From Bacteroidota bacterium (GTDB lineage Bacteria > Bacteroidota > Ignavibacteria > Kapaibacteriales > UBA2268): a stretch of 64,000 bases of DNA. The stretch covers positions 1-64,000 of the forward strand of contig JAJXYC010000001.1 in NCBI GenBank assembly GCA_021780815.1. Reading direction: 5' to 3'. A program made the position numbers and the translations under genes. This document shows positions 57,302 to 64,000 of this stretch, piece by piece. A model generated the notes under the pieces. It was given only the letters and a program-made list of their open reading frames with translations. It did no database searches and was not told where the DNA came from. Every line of letters starts with the position of its first letter. The stretch's first letter is position 1.

Positions 57302-57382
57302 TTATATGATTTTTCTTATCATTCATTTTGAATAATTTTCTTATAACTCTAATAATTGCACTGTTTTTTTTGTTATTTTTTA

Positions 57383-58324
57383 CTAATCTGCTAATAGTTG
57401 CAAGTAATTTTGTGTTGTAGATAAATTAGAATGACCCAACAAATTCATAATTTCAAAAATTGGAACACCATTCTTGCTTAATTCACTAGCATATTTGTGC
57501 CTGAGATTATGCCAAGTCCAAACTTTTACTCTCATCTTTTTAAGTTTTTCATCTAAAAAATCTGGAGTGCTTTTCCATCGACCAAATACTTCCAAGGGAT
57601 ATTCTTTACCATACATAAAATCTGGTTTTGGGACTTTTCTCGGTGTTAAATTAGAATTATAACTTTTTCTTGTATATAATACAATTTTATCCTCGAAAAT
57701 ATCTTCCGTGCTTAATTTCAAAGCTTCACCAATTCGAGCTCCTGTATGTCTGACAAAAAGCACTAATTCTTTTTGACCTTCATCGCATTTTGCTAGTAAA
57801 TTATCAATTTCTTCATCTGTTGGTATATACTTGAAATGTATATCAATTGGGAAATTTTTAATTTTTGCGGCTGGATTTTCAATTTTAATTTCTAATTCAT
57901 TGATTGCAAAATTAAATAATGCTTTTATCGCTCTTAACATAGCATTAACCGCATAATTATCATGTCCCCTTGATTTTAATGTTTGTTGATAAATTGTTAA
58001 TGTATCTTGAACATCTTTTTTCTTTATATGGTTGATTGCAATATCTCCAATATGTTCAAAAAATATTGTTAAATATCTATTTGATTCACTAACATATTTT
58101 TTAGATTTGCGAACTCCCAGAAAATTAATTCTTTCTTGTATGATTTCTGATAAATTAACTGTTTCAACCTGCTTCATTCTTAAATTATATCTCTCTTCAT
58201 TTTCTGCTCTTTTTGCCTCGCCCTTTGTCTTATAAATACATCCTGAAAAATATGTAATTCCTGAATAATCAAATTTATAATACCAACGTATTCCATCTTT
58301 TACTTTTCTTGAATATACTGCCAT
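57383..58324 (-). CDS. tyrosine site-specific recombinase (integrase)
   Basis: A 313-residue phage-type integrase. An N-terminal Arm-like region (YYKFDYSGITYFSGCIYKTKGEAKRAE) precedes a SAM-like core-binding domain (about 55-150) and the catalytic domain. Catalytic residues are visible: Arg197 in TGARIGEAL, His272 and Arg275 in HNLRH, His298 in LLGHSN and Tyr307 in TTQNYLQL. It should catalyse insertion at the adjacent tRNA-Gln. Its ribosome binding site is AAAGGT, 6 bases before the ATG, within an ACAAAAGGT leader shared with two nearby genes. Confidence 0.95.
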   Translation of the reverse strand: MAVYSRKVKDGIRWYYKFDYSGITYFSGCIYKTKGEAKRAENEERYNLRMKQVETVNLSEIIQERINFLGVRKSKKYVSESNRYLTIFFEHIGDIAINHIKKKDVQDTLTIYQQTLKSRGHDNYAVNAMLRAIKALFNFAINELEIKIENPAAKIKNFPIDIHFKYIPTDEEIDNLLAKCDEGQKELVLFVRHTGARIGEALKLSTEDIFEDKIVLYTRKSYNSNLTPRKVPKPDFMYGKEYPLEVFGRWKSTPDFLDEKLKKMRVKVWTWHNLRHKYASELSKNGVPIFEIMNLLGHSNLSTTQNYLQLLAD

Positions 58325-58362
58325 TTTATCACCTTTTGTTTTTTAAATGAACTATAACTTAA

Positions 58363-58566
58363 TTATATCACTTCTGCATCTCTAAGAATATCAGTCTTAC
58401 CCGTAGAATAAATAATTGCTTTTTCAAATTGTTTTGCAATTATTCTTGACATACTTTCTGATAGGAAAATATGTTCAGTCCTGTAAACTTTCCTTTTGAT
58501 CCTAATTTCTATTCTAAACAGATTGGTTTCTGGATTTTCTACTATTCTTATGTTTTCCATTGTCAT
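58363..58566 (-). CDS. small element-encoded protein, unknown
   Basis: A 67-residue protein with a strand-rich first half (NIRIVENPETNLFRIEIRIKR) and a helical second half (SMSRIIAKQFEKAIIY). No family recognised. It is preceded by AAAGGT in an AACAAAAGGT leader identical to that of the integrase, and lies 38 bp upstream of it on the same strand. Confidence 0.6.
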   Translation of the reverse strand: MTMENIRIVENPETNLFRIEIRIKRKVYRTEHIFLSESMSRIIAKQFEKAIIYSTGKTDILRDAEVI

Positions 58567-58603
58567 TTTGATACCTTTTGTTAATTTTGTTTTTAAGAAA
58601 GAT

Positions 58604-58623
58604 TAACGAGATTAGGCTCGTTA
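58604..58623. promoter_or_regulatory. inverted repeat in the xis/integrase divergent region
   Basis: TAACGAG (58604-58610) and CTCGTTA (58617-58623) are perfect inverted arms around ATTAGG. A second short dyad ATTGT-CA-ACAAT lies at 58658-58669. Both are between divergently read genes and could be operators or excisionase sites. Confidence 0.4.
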
Positions 58624-58703
58624 GTTGGGTTAATAAGTGGAGGCGGTTTATTTGTCTATTGTCAACAATTCGGGATAGTGAGGAGTGAGTAGTTGAGGTT
58701 CTT

Positions 58704-58892
58704 ATGAAAGACCAAATCTTCTACACTCCTAAAGATGTGGCTTCTATCTTACTCTGTTCTGTTAAAACTGTTTATAGTTTAGGTCAGAGTAAAAAGATAC
58801 CTGGTTATATTAAGTTTAAATCAGGTATGGTTCGCATCAATAAGGAGACTTTTGACAAGTGGATAAACCATTTATCCTCTAACAAATCTTAA
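58704..58892 (+). CDS. excisionase-like helix-turn-helix protein
   Basis: A 62-residue MerR/Xis-type protein: FYTPKDVASILLCSVKTVYSL is the winged-helix DNA-binding motif and VRINKETFDKWINHL is the C-terminal helix, as in helix-turn-helix family 17 excisionases. It would bind attachment-site arms and direct excision or regulate the integrase. It starts at an ATG behind TGAGG, is divergent from the integrase block and is closed by a terminator. Confidence 0.85.
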   Translation: MKDQIFYTPKDVASILLCSVKTVYSLGQSKKIPGYIKFKSGMVRINKETFDKWINHLSSNKS

Positions 58893-58906
58893 TCGATGGT
58901 TAAGTG

Positions 58907-58934
58907 CCCCCAAGTTTTTATATTTGGGGGTTTT
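58907..58934 (+). terminator. terminator of the excisionase-like gene
   Basis: CCCCCAA (58907-58913) and TTGGGGG (58924-58930) form a perfect stem followed by TTTT, 15 bp after the stop codon. Confidence 0.88.
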
Positions 58935-58936
58935 AC

Positions 58937-59137
58937 TTACTTCTTATGTTTTAAATTCAATTCAATAAGTATGTCTTTTACTAAGCGGTTTGTTTCTTTA
59001 TTCAATTTATCACATTTGTTGTGCTGAGAATTAAAATAGTCTTCTACTATTTTACTGCTGTCTTTTTTCTCATCTTTTCCAAAGAGTAATTTTACTAAAC
59101 TACCACAGTCTTCTAAAAAGCCTTCTATTAAATCCAT
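58937..59137 (-). CDS. small element-encoded protein, unknown
   Basis: A 66-residue charged, mostly helical protein (IEGFLEDCGSLVKLLFG, then DKLNKETNRLVKDILIE). No family recognised. AAAGGT within an ACAAAAGGT leader lies 7 bases ahead of the ATG, the same leader as in the integrase and the 67-residue gene. That supports it as a real gene of the same element. Confidence 0.55.
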   Translation of the reverse strand: MDLIEGFLEDCGSLVKLLFGKDEKKDSSKIVEDYFNSQHNKCDKLNKETNRLVKDILIELNLKHKK

Positions 59138-59277
59138 ATTTTTTACCTTTTGTTTAAATTGAAAATAATTTCATTTGCAATTTATAAGATGGATCAAAAT
59201 GAAGTGCTATTCTATTTTTCCAGATAGTTCATAAATTTCTATTCTGTCTATTCAGTGGAAGATTTTCTAAATATTTA

Positions 59278-59670
59278 TCAATACCAATTTAAGAGATTAC
59301 TCCATTTACTTAACTCTTTGTATTGTTTACTGTCTATTAGAATAAGTTTTTCATTAGGATAATACTTGCTAAATCTTTTTAATTTTACTTTGCTTTTTTC
59401 ATCCATATATCCCTTTACTTCGTGCCATTCTATCGTTCCGTCATTATTATAAACTTTAAAATCTGGTCTATAACTTCTTGTTCCTAACTTTATCGCTTCA
59501 AAGATAAATACTTGTGCTTCGTATTCCCATGATTTTATTTGTTTATTTTTAATTAAGAAATCAAGGTATAAAGCGTAGTTTGCCTCCCATTTACTCCTGA
59601 AAAATATCTCTTTTCCATTGATATTATAAACTCCTCGTTTTACATTGCCATATTTTTTTTCATTAGGCAT
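59278..59670 (-). CDS. DUF1064-type PD-(D/E)XK endonuclease, copy A
   Basis: A 130-residue protein of the phage DUF1064/TnsA-like fold. The putative active site is Glu29 in SKWEANYALYLD, Asp70 in YRPDFKVY and the Glu84-x-Lys86 pair in WHEVKG. The strand-turn NNDGTIEWHEVKG is shared with copy B. These are predicted small nucleases of phages and mobile elements, perhaps Holliday-junction or packaging related. It overlaps copy B by 8 bp and is translated after it. Confidence 0.82.
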   Translation of the reverse strand: MPNEKKYGNVKRGVYNINGKEIFFRSKWEANYALYLDFLIKNKQIKSWEYEAQVFIFEAIKLGTRSYRPDFKVYNNDGTIEWHEVKGYMDEKSKVKLKRFSKYYPNEKLILIDSKQYKELSKWSNLLNWY

Positions 59671-60046
59671 ACTTTTGTTTTTTAGACTTCGGTCTGTTAA
59701 ATTTTCCTTGCTCGATTATTGTAATCTTTACATCTGGTTTATCCGAGTATAGTGCCTCAAATAATTTAAATTTGAATATGAACATTTGCGAATACAGTCC
59801 TTTTAATTCGACATATTCAACAGTTCCGTCATTATGATAAACAATAAAGTCAATTCTATACTGGCAAACAAGATATCCGTTAACTATTAGATCAAGATTC
59901 ACTTGTCTGTCATATCCTTTAATATCCTTGGCTTTTAATCTTAAGTCAAGTTCTTGGGCGTATGACGCTTCAAATTTTGAGTCGTAGAGATAACCATTGT
60001 ATTCTTGTTTTTTTGCGTTTGTCCACTTCTTTTGAATGTAATACAT
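59663..60046 (-). CDS. DUF1064-type PD-(D/E)XK endonuclease, copy B
   Basis: A 127-residue paralogue of the next gene with the same order of motifs: Glu26 in SKFEASYAQELD, Asp66 in YRIDFIVY, and Glu80-x-Lys82 in YVELKG after HNDGTVEY. Full-length similarity to copy A is modest but the motif spacing is nearly the same. The first of two overlapping genes, it could form a heterodimer with copy A (inference). Confidence 0.82.
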   Translation of the reverse strand: MYYIQKKWTNAKKQEYNGYLYDSKFEASYAQELDLRLKAKDIKGYDRQVNLDLIVNGYLVCQYRIDFIVYHNDGTVEYVELKGLYSQMFIFKFKLFEALYSDKPDVKITIIEQGKFNRPKSKKQKYA

Positions 60047-60480
60047 AAGTTTGAGGTAATTTATATTACCATTATAGCAAATAAATGAAAGTGAACAACC
60101 TGTGGATAAGTCTGATAATTCTAGTAATTACAATATGAAAATATCAATTATTTCAGCCTTTACATTGGGTTTGCCAATTTGCTATAATAACTTTGTTAGT
60201 ATAATCGTGCCCATAGAGCGGTGAGCGATTTAAAACAATTAGACCGCAACAGCAACTCATCTCAACACCTATCGCAGGTTTTCTGCACTTTTAAAACCAT
60301 TGTTAGACAATTTTAATAAGCAAGTTTTGTTAAATTATCATTTTGGACAAGTGTATCTTTCTGGCTCGTTTACCCATTAAGAATACTATCTAGATCTATA
60401 TGATGTTTAAACTAATCTGCGAAAGGCTGTGAGTTTAGATTGTCTGGTGGGGAGGGCGTGTAATACTATAATATGGTAGT
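60047..60480. other. 434-bp ORF-free region with a strong promoter
   Basis: Between divergent genes there is no ORF. A good promoter lies at 60159-60195, and the roughly 280 bases after it (60201-60480) are less AT-biased than the flanks. They contain short inverted segments such as GCGGT/ACCGC and TAAACT/AGTTTA. They could be a long leader or a small RNA gene. Confidence 0.55.
60159..60195 (+). promoter_or_regulatory. promoter matching two consensus types
   Basis: TTTACA (60159-60164), an 18-base spacer and TATAAT (60183-60188) form a near-consensus sigma-70 promoter. The same stretch reads TTG (60165-60167), 20 bases and TAACTTTG (60188-60195) as a Bacteroidota promoter. Transcription would start near 60201. 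Confidence 0.6.
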
Positions 60481-60482
60481 AT
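60463..60482 (+). promoter_or_regulatory. palindrome over the start codon of the RHH-like gene
   Basis: ATACTA (60463-60468) and TAGTAT (60477-60482) are inverted arms whose second half includes the first bases of the ATG at 60481. A TATAAT lies between them (60467-60472). It looks like an operator, possibly for the encoded ribbon-helix-helix-like protein. Confidence 0.4.
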
Positions 60483-60810
60483 GTTAAAAATACATTACAA
60501 ACCAAAAAGTTTTAGGCTCAATAAAACTACAATTCATCAATTAGATAAAATAAAAATTGATGGAAATTTTGCAAGTTATAACAAATTATTCTTGCATTTA
60601 ATTCAACTACATTATCAATTTATGGATAATCATTTAACAAAAGAAGAAAAAGAATTGTTAAGACAATTAACTAATGTTAAGGAGGGTGATATTTGTCCTC
60701 ACTGTAAAATCGGCACAATAGTCTTGAAAAGGAGTAAATATGGGAAATTCCTTGCTTGTAATGAATTCCCAAGATGTGCTTTTACTCAAAAATATGAAGA
60801 AAGCAGATAA
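60481..60810 (+). CDS. ribbon-helix-helix-like protein with topoisomerase-type zinc ribbon
   Basis: A 109-residue protein. The N-terminus KSFRLNKTTIHQLDKI followed by SYNKLFLHLIQLHY resembles a CopG-type ribbon-helix-helix. Residues 72-99 form a C4 zinc ribbon (Cys72, Cys75, Cys93, Cys99) with GTIVLKRSKYGKFLACNEFPRC, close to the C-terminal zinc domains of topoisomerase I. No topoisomerase is attached. A DNA-binding regulator fits best. There is no ribosome binding site at normal distance, and a TATAAT lies just ahead of the ATG, so translation may be leaderless. Confidence 0.75.
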   Translation: MLKIHYKPKSFRLNKTTIHQLDKIKIDGNFASYNKLFLHLIQLHYQFMDNHLTKEEKELLRQLTNVKEGDICPHCKIGTIVLKRSKYGKFLACNEFPRCAFTQKYEESR

Positions 60811-60958
60811 TGAAAAAGAAAAACAATGTATTATTTGCGGAAAAATTGCTAAAAGATTGCTTTATTCTCAATTAAGTGGTATATTTTCTCCGTATTGTCT
60901 TGAACATTATGATGAAGCTGTAAAGAATTATCGCATTGAACGCTATTTTGCTAAATAA
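60794..60958 (+). CDS. small treble-clef zinc-finger protein
   Basis: The frame opens earlier, but the Met at 60794 is the likeliest start, overlapping the previous gene by 17 bp, giving 54 residues. CIICGK near the start and YCLEHYDE further on make a C-x2-C ... C-x2-H zinc site. The rest is helical and basic. No function recognised. Overlap suggests coupling to the zinc-ribbon protein. Confidence 0.6.
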   Translation: MKKADNEKEKQCIICGKIAKRLLYSQLSGIFSPYCLEHYDEAVKNYRIERYFAK

Positions 60959-61071
60959 GGCTTTTAAATGGTCTGTAATGAACTGAAAACTAAAAGTTGA
61001 TAAATACTATTTCTTTTATCTTAATCGCTCGTATATGTCAATCTGGGGCTAAATATGAGCTATGAATCTAT

Positions 61072-61257
61072 ATGTCTTACAACACATTAGAGATTAACAA
61101 ACTTAAATCTAGGGCTAATGACCTTTTTATGAAAATTAAGTTTGGAAGTCGTCTTTATTATGATGCTCTCAAATTGTTCAATAACAAGTTAAATGCAAAA
61201 TCCGCTTCCGAACAAATCAGGATTCTTAAGCAAATTATTTATATCTTAGAAAAATAA
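61072..61257 (+). CDS. small helical protein, unknown
   Basis: A 61-residue, strongly helical, charged protein (LEINKLKSRANDLFMKI, SEQIRILKQIIYILEK). No motif recognised and no strong ribosome binding site. It is convergent with the T9SS gene, separated by a hairpin. It could be a chance frame, but codon use and its place among element genes argue mildly for reality. Confidence 0.45.
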   Translation: MSYNTLEINKLKSRANDLFMKIKFGSRLYYDALKLFNNKLNAKSASEQIRILKQIIYILEK

Positions 61258-61290
61258 AAAAATCCCCCTTTCAAATTGTTCTGAAAGGGG
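61258..61290 (-). terminator. terminator of the T9SS gene at the right edge
   Basis: CCCCTTTCA (61265-61273) and TGAAAGGGG (61282-61290) are perfect arms. On the minus strand the stem is followed by ATTTTTTTATTT. It lies 24 bp beyond the gene's stop and may also act weakly on the plus strand. Confidence 0.85.
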
Positions 61291-61314
61291 AAAATATAAG
61301 AGGAATTACCTTTG

Positions 61315-64000
61315 TTATTTCTGTATTATAATACTTTTTGTAGCAGTAGGTATTGTTGTATTATTGTTATTGAGTGTAGCTTTTACGAAATATGCTCCAT
61401 TTTCGAGATTTGATGTTTGTATTCTAACTAATTGACCTGCTGTTATTTCTTTGGTATATACTTCTTGACCCATTGAATTATAAAGTTTTATATTCATTTT
61501 CTCTGAATTGTTGCCTTGGATTACTTCGTTTTGTGGTAAGTATGCAACTACATATATTTCTTCCTTTGCTGGATTTGGATATGCCAATATTTGCAATTTG
61601 TTCTCGCTTGTTGCATAACTTTCTCCGTTTAAATCAACTATTTGCTCGTTGACATTGCCCGTCTTTTGCAACATTTCATCACCATCCATATTTAACAACA
61701 TTCGTTCAGGAAGATTTCCTATAAGCAACTGTTCAATCCGTTTTATGCCTACTTGTTTTACCCAAAGTATTCTATATTTTTCATTTTGACCATTTATGAA
61801 TACTTTTTGATGAAATTTATAGCTCTTGCTGTTAATTTTATTTTCTGTTATTTCCCATATCTTTCCATCTCGTTGTCTTTCTATTTCCATTGCATATCCA
61901 CTTATCATATTACCTTGTTCAAGATAGTTTAACCCTTTTATTTGTCCTATTGTGAACCATTCCGTAGATATTGTATCTTTTGGTATATATTGTCCCTTGT
62001 TTTGGTTATACATATTTATTTTAGGCGATTGTATCCCGTTTGTATCTAATAATGCTATCGGTGAAAACCACTTGCCTTCTCCCTCTTTATTACTAAATCC
62101 TATGAAATAGTTATACTTATCATTAAAGTTTATCCCTTTATAAAAATATTGGCTTGATTGCTTGCTCTCCGATGAATCTGATGTATAAAATATTCTCATA
62201 TATTGATACAAACTATCATCTTTAACACTCATTAATTCTGGCAATACTGGATCTTTACCTCTGCCACTTAATTCGTTAATGTTTGGTATGACATCAAGTG
62301 AAAATTCACCGCCCGTTGTTAATGTCCAGAAATTTTGTGGTATTTGATATATTAAACTATCATTTACTCCAAATGCCATTACCATTGCCGAATCGTTATA
62401 ATAGGTCTTTACTATTTCTGTGTCTAATCCATTTATTACCACTTGATCTTTCATTACTCCTTGGGCTAAACTTGGTGATTTTACATTCCCATTTATTGCT
62501 TTTATTACTGTTGGTATTTTTGCAGAATAACAATAAGGTTTCCATTCTATTCCGCTTTGTCCTATGCTTATTGTATCTCTGTAATCATAACCTGAATATT
62601 CTACAATGCTATTCCCTAATTCATCGGTTGCTTCCCATATTACTCTATCCATTTTTATGGCAAGACTGCCTGGCAATGAATCAATCAAATTCGGCATTTG
62701 ATATTTGGCTACATTCCTTATTATTCTTGCATTGCGATGTCTTGTGCCTGTTGTTCCATAACTTATCATTGAAACCCTACCTGTTATATCTTTTTGCATT
62801 AGATAAGCCATATCACAAGACATCACTGGTAAAAACGGCACTATATTACCTAGAGAATCTACTTTTATTCTTGTATAGAATAATTGATTTGTTGAATCAT
62901 CTAATGTCGCCGATTTTCTACCCTCAAAAACTAATGCACATTCGTCTTCCCCTAAATCTACTCTTGAATATCTGTTCATCTCTGGATTTACAAGTGTTGT
63001 AAATAATTCTCCTCCCGGCATTTGCACGTTTGGTATATATGTTGTGCCTCTAATTAACGAATCACCTGGATACATCCACCCAATACCAATGCCAAGTTCA
63101 GCATCGTCCCAAGATACATAATTCCTAAGTGCTGATGCATTGATTGTTGTAACGCCAATATAATTTGGGTCTCTTGTTGGAAAACCTAATGTTGAGTATG
63201 TTTTTACAATTCGATTTACACTATCCATTACTATTTCTGATGAACTTATACTATTGTGAATACTATCACAAGGAACATTTCTTACTAATGTTCCACTACC
63301 AATATATATACCACCAGAATTTGAATAATCACAATAACAAATGCCATTCCACACCATATAATAACGCATCGTTGATGTTCCATTTATGTTTTCCCATCTG
63401 GCAACGATTTTTGGTGGGTTACTTGTCATCATTGTGGCATCATCCGATGTGCAGGGAGGTAAAGAAATTCCACTTGCTTGCTGTGTGTTATCAGGAAGAT
63501 GAGTGTATTTCATATCAATAGGAACATCTAATGAAATTACGATACCTTTTGAAAGTAATGGTCGGGTATTTATTAATGAATCACAAATCGTTCCTTTATA
63601 TTGAACTGCCGGTTTAAGGTATTCAATTTGATTGCAATATGTTGGAAATAGTCCAATATCCCGTGATGGTGATGGAAATGCGTATTCATAATCCACCTTT
63701 AATATCTTACCTTGTCCTGGAAGCAACTTCATTACTAAATTAACTGTATCGGGGTTGAAATATAAAACTTTCATTTTGTCTGATTTTGAAGCATCCCATA
63801 TTTTGTCATTATACGGTCTCTGCATATACCATTCTGCCATATCATATCCAAGTTCTTTAACTTTTACGGCATAGTTCATCATAAAACCACATACCCTTCT
63901 TCCATAATATGGATCGATGTAATATACTACTTCTAACGGTTGTTTATTAAATGGTATCGTTATTTCCCTCGAACCTAATCGCTTCCACCATAACGTATTG
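61315..64000 (-). CDS. large T9SS-sorted protein, start outside the window
   Basis: The frame has Met codons at 63882 and 63879 but stays open to the window edge (NTLWWKRLGSREITI and YYIDPYYGRRVCGF precede those Met). The true start is therefore off the right side, and at least 894 residues are present. The body is beta-rich with many Gly/Asn turns and no enzyme motif that I recognise. The C-terminus is a type IX sorting domain (LAYPNPAKEEIYVVAYL, LYNSMGQEVYTKEI, LENGAYFVKATL). It is likely a surface or secreted protein exported by SprA. If it belongs to the tRNA-Gln element it is cargo. Confidence 0.8.
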   Translation of the reverse strand, partial: NTLWWKRLGSREITIPFNKQPLEVVYYIDPYYGRRVCGFMMNYAVKVKELGYDMAEWYMQRPYNDKIWDASKSDKMKVLYFNPDTVNLVMKLLPGQGKILKVDYEYAFPSPSRDIGLFPTYCNQIEYLKPAVQYKGTICDSLINTRPLLSKGIVISLDVPIDMKYTHLPDNTQQASGISLPPCTSDDATMMTSNPPKIVARWENINGTSTMRYYMVWNGICYCDYSNSGGIYIGSGTLVRNVPCDSIHNSISSSEIVMDSVNRIVKTYSTLGFPTRDPNYIGVTTINASALRNYVSWDDAELGIGIGWMYPGDSLIRGTTYIPNVQMPGGELFTTLVNPEMNRYSRVDLGEDECALVFEGRKSATLDDSTNQLFYTRIKVDSLGNIVPFLPVMSCDMAYLMQKDITGRVSMISYGTTGTRHRNARIIRNVAKYQMPNLIDSLPGSLAIKMDRVIWEATDELGNSIVEYSGYDYRDTISIGQSGIEWKPYCYSAKIPTVIKAINGNVKSPSLAQGVMKDQVVINGLDTEIVKTYYNDSAMVMAFGVNDSLIYQIPQNFWTLTTGGEFSLDVIPNINELSGRGKDPVLPELMSVKDDSLYQYMRIFYTSDSSESKQSSQYFYKGINFNDKYNYFIGFSNKEGEGKWFSPIALLDTNGIQSPKINMYNQNKGQYIPKDTISTEWFTIGQIKGLNYLEQGNMISGYAMEIERQRDGKIWEITENKINSKSYKFHQKVFINGQNEKYRILWVKQVGIKRIEQLLIGNLPERMLLNMDGDEMLQKTGNVNEQIVDLNGESYATSENKLQILAYPNPAKEEIYVVAYLPQNEVIQGNNSEKMNIKLYNSMGQEVYTKEITAGQLVRIQTSNLENGAYFVKATLNNNNTTIPTATKSIIIQK

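Larger units (their letters stand above)
57227..64000. mobile_element. integrative element inserted at tRNA-Gln, right end not found
   Basis: The tRNA is followed by a tyrosine recombinase reading towards it, an excisionase-like gene, short ORFs without chromosomal homologues, two phage-type endonucleases and zinc-ribbon proteins. This is the gene content of an integrative element that restores the tRNA on insertion. No second copy of the tRNA 3' end was found by eye before the window ends, so the element either continues past 64000 or its far end has decayed. Confidence 0.6.

Noticed and set aside
62298-63002. 234-codon plus-strand frame with a Leu-rich sequence
   Set aside because: It is antisense to the T9SS gene. 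The Leu/His-rich composition comes from reading the opposite strand of a repetitive beta-rich protein.
63165-63521. 118-codon plus-strand frame
   Set aside because: Antisense shadow of the same T9SS gene, with no ribosome binding site or family pattern.
63968-63977. 10-base match (minus strand TAGGTTCGAG) to the tRNA-Gln T arm, as a possible second attachment site
   Set aside because: Only 10 bases, interrupted right after and inside the open frame of the T9SS gene, so it is a coincidence.
1-64000. CRISPR array or rRNA genes
   Set aside because: No regularly spaced repeats of CRISPR length and no rRNA sequence were seen on either strand.

Overview
The window is AT-rich (intergenic DNA especially) and comes from a Gram-negative bacterium of the Bacteroidota/Chlorobiota (FCB) group. 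The evidence is a full-length SprA (the type IX secretion outer-membrane translocon), at least three proteins ending in type IX (Por) sorting domains, a SusC-like TonB-dependent receptor, LPS genes (kdsA, lptC), and TAATTTTG boxes (the TAnnTTTG -7 form typical of Bacteroidota sigma-A promoters) upstream of several genes. Two flagellin genes in the same window argue against a classic gliding Flavobacterium and suggest a flagellated deep branch such as Ignavibacteria or Kapabacteria. That placement is inference.

Layout. 1-8.4 kb holds housekeeping genes: dihydroorotate dehydrogenase, two TatA/B-type proteins, gatA, a thioredoxin-like protein, rluB, acpS, a sirtuin and aspS. 8.7-20.2 kb is a secretion and envelope block: sprA, a cohesin-like/dockerin/T9SS protein, an M28-PDZ peptidase and a MltB-type lytic transglycosylase. 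20.6-22.5 kb carries tandem flagellins. 22.5-27.3 kb is a minus-strand run: a secreted nuclease, pgsA, tpiA, lptC, kdsA and a concentrative nucleoside transporter. 27.5-36.3 kb has a TonB-dependent receptor convergent with a 1888-residue T9SS surface protein. 36.5-39.5 kb has a small membrane protein, cysS and a DUF2520 oxidoreductase.

39.5-45.2 kb is accessory in character. A DUF3782-type PD-(D/E)XK gene sits between two fragments of a decayed RHS-core gene. fumC follows, then a probable restriction endonuclease/methyltransferase pair and a broken second methyltransferase. 45.2-57.1 kb holds an NDP-forming acyl-CoA synthetase, a quinol-dependent nitric oxide reductase, an MFS exporter, a YitT protein, a TPR protein, a CPBP protease, a HicB-like orphan, RNase HI and an OmpA-like secreted protein.

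From a tRNA-Gln(CUG) at 57.15 kb rightward the sequence looks like an integrative element. It has a tyrosine recombinase abutting the tRNA 3' end, an excisionase-like HTH gene, short unknown ORFs with a shared leader, two overlapping paralogous DUF1064-type endonucleases, a promoter followed by about 280 nt of ORF-free less AT-biased sequence (candidate leader or ncRNA), small zinc-ribbon proteins, and a T9SS-sorted protein that runs off the right edge. The right end of the element was not found. The element and the RHS/DUF3782/restriction stretch are the most interesting parts.
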